Part shown: positions 58,905 to 64,000 of the stretch, piece after piece | Position numbering within the stretch: the first letter of the stretch is position 1 | Layout of the letters: each line of letters starts with the position of its first letter | From: Malus domestica | Taxonomy: Eukaryota > Streptophyta > Magnoliopsida > Rosales > Rosaceae | DNA: 64,000 nt | Direction: 5' to 3' | Assembly: GCF_042453785.1 (NCBI RefSeq) | Contig: NC_091667.1 | Span: 19,705,501 to 19,769,500 of the forward strand | Notes under the pieces: generated by a model | The model's input: the letters and a program-made list of their open reading frames with translations, nothing else | Database searches by the model: none | What the model was told of the DNA's origin: nothing | Program-made: the position numbers and the translations under genes

Positions 58905-60588
58905 AAACAAAAAGCAAAAACATAGAAACAATAGAAATTCTAGAGATTTCTACCCCCACACTTAAACTTGACATTGTCCCCAATGTCAGAAAACACTATA
59001 ATGCAAATAAAAAATAAAATAAAATAAATAAATAATAAGAAACAAAATAAAACAATTGGACTGAAAACTTCCCTAATTTGCAGTAAAATCAAGCGATGAC
59101 CCCCAAGCTAAAATTCTGCAATCAACTTCAAGGGTGGAAATAACCAAAAGTTCCTGCAAAGAAAAGGAAAAATTCAGTTAAGTACGCAAGAAAATTAATT
59201 AAAAAAAAATTGCAAACGAAAAATTGAAAATTACGATAAAAGATAATGAATAAAACTAATAAGTAATCATTGGTCGTGCTTGTTGACTTTCCACAGCTTT
59301 CCTCTTGAACGGGGTGACACTTAGCTTTTTACTATTTGATGATATTGTACGGCGGAGCTTTGCTCTTTGGGAATATTGCAGTTCCTTATTTGTTCTCCAA
59401 GCAGATGTGGCAGCTTCTCTTGTTCTTCATCTCAGACTCCTTCTGCTGGGATGATTGTGCAAGCTGCATTCTTCTCTGCTTGTTTCCTCTGCATGGCGGG
59501 CAGGCACGAGGGAGAGGTGTTGGTCTGTTTCTTTCTTCAATCTTTCCAAGTGCCCACCTCTTGCTCTCTTTCTCCTTGTCCTTAGTTGAGGATGAATCAG
59601 CACGTTGTCTCCACATGCTTCGAGGTATCATCTTCACTTCCTTTATACGTAAGAGACGAAGAGGAAACACAAGATGATGAGTACTCGAGAGCAAGTGCTG
59701 GCTGGAGAAAGGACAGGGAGAAAGCATGATATGAGATACTCTTGCTTTCAACCTTCATGATATGAAATACTTTTGCTTTGAATGGGTTGTTCGCAGGAGT
59801 ATCCCAAGGAATGAGGAATACAGAGTGACTCGAGAGGGTTATTTGGGAATGCATTTTCGGAGATGAAGAAGTGTTGAGAGGGTGTGCTGAGAGAGTGTGC
59901 TTTTGCTGTGGAAGGCGAAGGTAGAAACTTATAGGACTTGTCTTCACAACCGGAACTGTTCTCTCACTCATTGTCGGTAGCCGGTGGATGGATGAATAGT
60001 ACAAATTACGCGCTTTCTGACAAAGCTGCCCGTAATTTCCGCAAAGCAGATTCCTCATTGATATCTGGAATCGGCGCTTCGAGCTCTGAGCATCGTCGAT
60101 TGTAGAGGTAGCATGTGACACGTGCGGATAAATCTGGAAAAGAAGATTTGCCCGTGGGTTGAAGCCCAGCTTTTGAGAAAGCTAGCGTGTCTTTAACTGT
60201 TGAATTTCCCTCTTCGATTTCTGAATTGGTGCTTCGACAAACTGCCCGAGATTTCCGTAAAGCAATTTGCGTGTGACATGTGACGACACGTCTGGACAAA
60301 TTGATCTTTTGAAATCCGGGGTTCGGCTCGTGGTTTCTGAGCAAGCCCAGCCTTTAAGAAATGAAACGCCTCTTTTGAGAAAAGAATCCGGCTTTTGAGA
60401 AAGGAGCCCCGACTCTTCGATTTGCGAGAGGACGCCTCTCTGAGGAGCGCCTCTTTGATTTCTTCTTTTTATAGAGGCGTTAATTTTGTTCCACAACACA
60501 CTTGAGCACCCTCCTGTAAACACTTCCTTCTTGCACTTGTTTAATCTTGATCATTCCGACTCTCTTCTTTCTTCACCACCTCTGAAAA
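57523..60588. other. Interior of the retroelement without a recognisable gene
   Basis: 57523-59250 is A/T-rich with poly-T and poly-C/A motifs; minus frame 57853-58269 is low complexity. 59260-60588 is of balanced composition and lies upstream of the antisense ORF: frames on both strands (plus 59336-59677; minus 59386-60523) overlap without a recognisable product. 60005-60305 contains an imperfect direct duplication sharing ACAAACTGCCCG..ATTTCCG..AAAGCA and a GTGACACGTGcgga-type phrase. A TATA-like TTTTTATAG (60467-60475) sits about 115 bp before the ORF start. Confidence 0.5.
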
Positions 60589-61215
60589 ATGTCTGGCCCT
60601 TCCGATCGTCGTTTTGACTTGAACATTGGTGAAGAGGCAGCTCCGCCTTCACCAGACAATATATGGCGCCCATCCTTCATATCCCCTACCGGTCCTCTTA
60701 CCGTGGGGGATTCGGTGATGAAAAATGACATGACTGCTGCGGTGGTGGCCCGGAATCTTGTCACCCCCAGAGATAACAGACTGCTCGCTAGGCGGTCTGA
60801 TGAATTGGCGGTTAAGGAGTCTCTGGCACTTAGCGTGCAGTGCGCCGGTTCTGTATCCAACATGGCCCAACGCCTATTTGCTCGAACCCGTCACGTTGAA
60901 TCGTTGGTGGCTGAAATACAGAGTCTCAAAGAGGAGATTAGAGGACTCAAGCATGAAAATAAACAATTGCACAAGCTTGCACACAACTATGCCACAACCA
61001 TGAAGAGGAAGATTGACCAGATGCAGGACACCGATGGTCAAATTTTACTTGATCATCGGAGGTTTGTGGGTTTGTTCCAACAACATCTGCCTTCGTCTTC
61101 TGGAGCGGCACCGCGTAGTGAAGCTCCAACTGATCAACCTCTGCCGCCTCCTCCTTCTGTGGCCCCGCCGACTGCTGAAGCCCCGCCTACTACTGAAGCA
61201 CCACCCGACCAATGA
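60589..61215 (+). CDS. Antisense ORF of the retroelement, coiled-coil protein of unknown function
   Basis: 208 residues, ATG to TGA, with ordinary amino-acid composition, on the strand opposite to the element's own transcription. The N terminus is short and polar with FDLN at 9-12 and WRPSFI at 26-31. A conserved-looking middle (MTAAVVARNLVTPRDNRLLARRSDELA, about 48-74, given here in part) precedes a leucine-zipper-like coiled coil: L106, I110, L113, I117, L120, N124, L127 keep 4-3 spacing. The tail (about 165-208) is Pro-rich with repeated TTEAPP/PTAEAPP. I recall very similar predicted proteins in apple and pear annotation, which suggests one spread by this element; no function is known to me. 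Antisense accessory ORFs are described in Tat-lineage elements, usually near the 3' end; this one lies close to the primer site, near the 5' end in the element's own orientation. It is not gag-like (no CCHC knuckle). Confidence 0.75.
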   Translation: MSGPSDRRFDLNIGEEAAPPSPDNIWRPSFISPTGPLTVGDSVMKNDMTAAVVARNLVTPRDNRLLARRSDELAVKESLALSVQCAGSVSNMAQRLFARTRHVESLVAEIQSLKEEIRGLKHENKQLHKLAHNYATTMKRKIDQMQDTDGQILLDHRRFVGLFQQHLPSSSGAAPRSEAPTDQPLPPPPSVAPPTAEAPPTTEAPPDQ

Positions 61216-61294
61216 ATACTATTAGTTTACATCATTGTAAAATATTTGTATTTTTTTTTTTTTTTTTTTTATTTATCATTAATTTTAAATTTTA

Positions 61295-61337
<43 letters not shown>

Positions 61338-61714
61338 GTAAATTAATGTAAAGAGACTTTGGTTAACCTTCCCCCACACTTAAACTAAATAACACAAACT
61401 CACAGAAATCAACCAAATAACACAACTAACTAAACAAAACAAAATGAAAGCAGTAAAGATAAGGGTGGAAGAATGCAAAGCTGATTGGGTTAGTGATTCC
61501 AAAGTCTCCCTTCGTTGAATGCTTGGGTTGCCTCCCAAGAAGCGCTTGTTTTAACGTCTTTAGCCGGACGCATCTTTCCTTTAAATTTCCCTCGGCTCCA
61601 TTTGAACCTAAAATCAAAGAAAGAAAAATAAATCAAATATCAAAAGTAAAATACACAAACACCAATATAAACATAAACAAAAACAAAAATAAAAGGATTA
61701 GCAAAGTTGCTAAT
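61216..61714. other. Retroelement interior between antisense ORF and primer site
   Basis: Two long T tracts on the plus strand (61251-61270 and about 61297-61332), a PPT-like motif at 61370-61383, then AT-rich sequence. In the element's own orientation this is the leader just after the primer site, where gag would be expected; no gag-like frame exists. Confidence 0.6.
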
Positions 61715-61731
61715 CCCCGGCAACGGCGCCA
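61715..61731 (-). promoter_or_regulatory. Primer-binding site complementary to tRNA-Asp
   Basis: The plus strand reads CCCCGGCAACGGCGCCA, the 3' end of plant tRNA-Asp including the A of CCA; the minus strand TGGCGCCGTTGCCGGGG is therefore the primer site. It is five bases (61732-61736) from the right LTR. This is the primer used by Athila/Tat-type elements. Confidence 0.92.
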
Positions 61732-61736
61732 AAATT

Positions 61737-63724
61737 TGATGTGAAAATTTCTTGACACACAAATTAAACCCTCTTTTTGACAATTGTAGTATAGATGTAA
61801 GTAGGGTATCGTTCTAGGCCGGGGATTAGGAGGGATTGCTAATCTATTAAATTAATTTAAAAATATTAAATAAGACTCAAGGACACAAAACTAGGCTAAA
61901 AACTCTAATAACTCGAAACACACTTAAAATGACTCAAAATAATGGAAACAATTAAATTAAACACTAGGAACTGAAATGGACGGAAATTAAATTAAAAGAC
62001 TAACAATAAAGAAAACTAACTAAATAATATAATTTAATAATGGATGGGTGTTTGGTTTTGATGAAAAGTAAATTAAACTTAATTAAATTACAGAATTGAC
62101 AAAAACATAAAATTAAGGTAAAATGATAAATGACGGACTAGCTAGAGGGTTCTTCTCCACACATGACACATAAGCAACCTAAATTGATTTTCAGTTGTTC
62201 TTTCAATAAGTTGTAAATCTCAATACTCCAGATTAACCGTGAACAGCACTTTTTTAATCTTCAAGTTTTCCTTAAGTTATTGAATTGGACGGGAAAACGC
62301 ATACAACAATTCAAAACATTCTTCAAAAGTCCCCTACGTGAAAAGCACAATAGAGATACAATCAAAGATCATTAAACTTTGTGAAAACTATAAGCATTGA
62401 CGAGGCATTCGTAACTATGAAAAGCATGATACTCTTGCCAAGAATTTACTTAACGTGATTGTGACTAGCAACCTTTACTACTTGTGAAAATAAGTTCATA
62501 ACGATTAGGTGAAATTCACTTATATTCTAGCATCAAATTCATGCATGTAAATTAAGCGTGCACTCTCAACCAACATACACAAATCAGTTTTTATACGAAC
62601 GGATAAGTAAATTGAAATCACAACTTATGAAATCACAACCGAAGGTAATCAATTCATATTACAAATATATTCATGGTTTCGAATTAACCTCTAACCAACA
62701 TAAATTTAATTACACATTATTAAAAACAGAAATAAAAGAGAAGTTTGGAAAAATTAAACCGAAAGAGAGAGTGCTTCAGTGTTCTGTCTGTCCCTGCGCA
62801 CTGCTTCTGCTCTGCTGCCGCGCCTCTGACCTGCCCTCTGACTTCCGTCAGTCTCTCCTATCTCTCTCCCCTTTCGATTCCTCTCTCTAACCTTATTCTT
62901 CCGTCTGACCTTCTGTTTCTTTTTTTTTTCTTTTTTTCCGCACAGTTTTCTGTGCTCTCTCTCTCTCCCCACGCCTTCTTCCACGCTGCCAAAGGCAGCT
63001 TCTATCTCTCTGCCCTGCCTTCCAATCCCGTGCCTTCCTCTATTTCTATTTTTCTGCGCCTGTTTTCTGACCTCTCTCCCCTCACTGCTCTCTGCGAGCT
63101 GCCCAAAGGGCAGCGCCCTTCTCCCGCGCCTCCTCTCTCCTCGCTCTATTTTTCTCCTTTTTTTGTTTTTCCCCTTCTTTGGATTCTTTTTCCGTCCCCC
63201 GTGTGGACTCCTCCATTTCCTCTGCTTTGCCAGTTGCTGTCCCCTAATTCTTCTGACTTCCTTGGATCCCTTTGTCGCTGACCTGCTTTCCTCCAGCTGC
63301 AAAGGCAGCTTGCTTTCCTCTATATTCTCCTCCCGATGCTCTCCTTTTATTTTCATTTAGTTTCTAGCAGCCCCACATAGCAGAAAAATAAGTTCTTTGG
63401 ATCATGTTACTCCTACAAACACAATATATCAAAAGTATCATAAATACTTAAAGCTTCCAAATAAATTAGACAAGAAAAGAAATATAAAATGATGAAATAT
63501 ATAGTTTAAATATTGGTTTACCATTTAGCGTCACAATGGGTTAGCAAAATTGTAATTTAAATTTGCTTTTCACGAATAAAATTTCACTTGTTCTATTTTT
63601 ATTTTCTTTGCATAACAAATCCTATAAACACAAAAATAACGTAAATAGCTCAAAAATATAAGGAACTAACCAAGAAAAGACGAGTGAATTTAAAGTAAAA
63701 ATATATATAAATATGATCCGATCA
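61737..63724 (-). repeat. Right LTR (5' LTR of the element)
   Basis: 1988 bp, the same length as the left LTR. All long translated frames on both strands (starting at 62558, 62745, 62754 and 63163) are identical to those of the left LTR. In the stretches I compared by eye I found no difference. Confidence 0.93.
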
Positions 63725-64000
63725 CTTGTGCTTATAGATATATGGACACTAAACGATGAAATCGTGTTGGACACAAGCGACTTTTTTTTTTTTTAATACT
63801 TGCATCGAGAATGCAAGCATTAATTTTCGAACTGTCCCCTAGGAAGAGGGACACCCGAGGCCCGAATAGAGTTGATGAGATTTGGGTTGAGACCTTTGCT
63901 TGTAAGGAGAAAATTTGATTCAACAACATATTGAACGCATAGATTTTTTATTAGTGACACATCATTTAATTTGTAAATTTAATCTTCTTACATTACTCCA
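63725..64000. other. Right flank of the retroelement
   Basis: Starts with the second copy of the CTTGT duplication. Contains a T tract (63783-63794) and no recognisable gene. Confidence 0.5.

Larger units (their letters stand above)
55518..63724 (-). mobile_element. Complete non-autonomous LTR retrotransposon (LARD-like, Tat/Athila-type signals)
   Basis: 8207 bp, bounded by a perfect 5-bp target duplication CTTGT (55513-55517 and 63725-63729). Two LTRs of 1988 bp each, TGATGTG.. to ..GATCA, at a constant offset of 6219 bp with no length change. The primer site next to the right LTR matches tRNA-Asp on the minus strand, and a polypurine tract borders the left LTR, so the element reads right to left. 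The 4231-bp interior has no gag, protease, reverse transcriptase, RNase H or integrase motif in any frame. One good ORF (60589-61215) runs antisense. The interior also holds long A/T homopolymers (58869-58900, 61251-61270, 61298-61330) and four polypurine-tract-like motifs. Primer type and tract sequence fit the Athila/Tat branch of Ty3 elements (family knowledge). Confidence 0.93.

Noticed and set aside
59336..59677. 113-codon hydrophobic plus ORF in the retroelement
   Set aside because: Overlapped by a minus frame of similar length, no family motif, and lies in the putative promoter/leader of the 60589 ORF.
55518..63724. Plus-strand orientation of the large retroelement, as the ORF would suggest
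   Set aside because: The tRNA-Asp site is next to the right LTR and reads as a primer site only on the minus strand, and the polypurine tract is next to the left LTR.
1..64000. CRISPR arrays, bacterial operons, viral genes
   Set aside because: Tandem repeats here are simple duplications without spacer structure, and all genes are eukaryotic with introns.

Overview
This is plant nuclear DNA, most likely from a woody Rosaceae such as apple or pear (Maleae). The eudicot assignment rests on intron-containing genes with GT-AG introns and clear Arabidopsis-type orthologues. The Rosaceae assignment is an inference: several dispersed repeats look like ones I know from apple and pear, namely the Cassandra 5S-LTR variant, a short repeat near 10.98 kb, and the antisense ORF of the large element at the right end. 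No bacterial, organellar or viral genes are seen.

Four genes can be modelled. A MATE transporter of the DTX27/29 type (7 exons, + strand, 15056-17776). An ARID-ELM2-SANT chromatin protein of the plant ARID1/ARID2 type (2 exons, + strand, 24446-27645). A class-I ubiquitin-conjugating E2 of the UBC4/5/6 (UBE2H) type (6 exons, + strand, 32716-34554). A complete SWI/SNF ATPase BRAHMA (14 exons, - strand, 47717 down to 37219), for which I derive 2257 codons with QLQ, HSA, SNF2 ATPase, AT-hook and bromodomain. Two spliced exons of an unrecognised gene remain at 8864-9180. The genes do not form a functional cluster; two of them (ARID-type and BRM) are chromatin regulators and one (UBE2H-type E2) belongs to a family known to act on histones.

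The rest is transposon mosaic, and many insertions can be bounded exactly by target-site duplications (TSDs). 0-14.2 kb: a Cassandra solo LTR, a 9-bp-TSD MITE, two Mutator-like (MULE) elements, a complete Cassandra nested in one of them, a 1.05-kb solo LTR, and two inverted LTRs of one family, one of them carrying another nested solo LTR. 18-21 kb: a MITE, a 1.16-kb MULE, a 130-bp tandem duplication, and the first of three related palindromic MITEs. 26-32.6 kb: two SINEs, a hAT-type MITE nested inside another element, and the other two palindromic MITEs. 34.9-37.05 kb: a hAT-like inverted-repeat element enclosing a four-copy tandem array. 50.2-54.9 kb: a 3.3-kb solo LTR nested in an older solo LTR.

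The most interesting object is a complete 8.2-kb LTR element at 55518-63724. It has two 1988-bp LTRs with no detectable length difference, a CTTGT TSD, a tRNA-Asp primer site and a polypurine tract that put it on the - strand, and no recognisable gag or pol. Its only convincing ORF (208 codons, with a leucine-zipper-like coiled coil) lies in antisense on the + strand. It is a young non-autonomous (LARD-like) element, probably of the Ty3 Tat/Athila group, with an antisense accessory gene.
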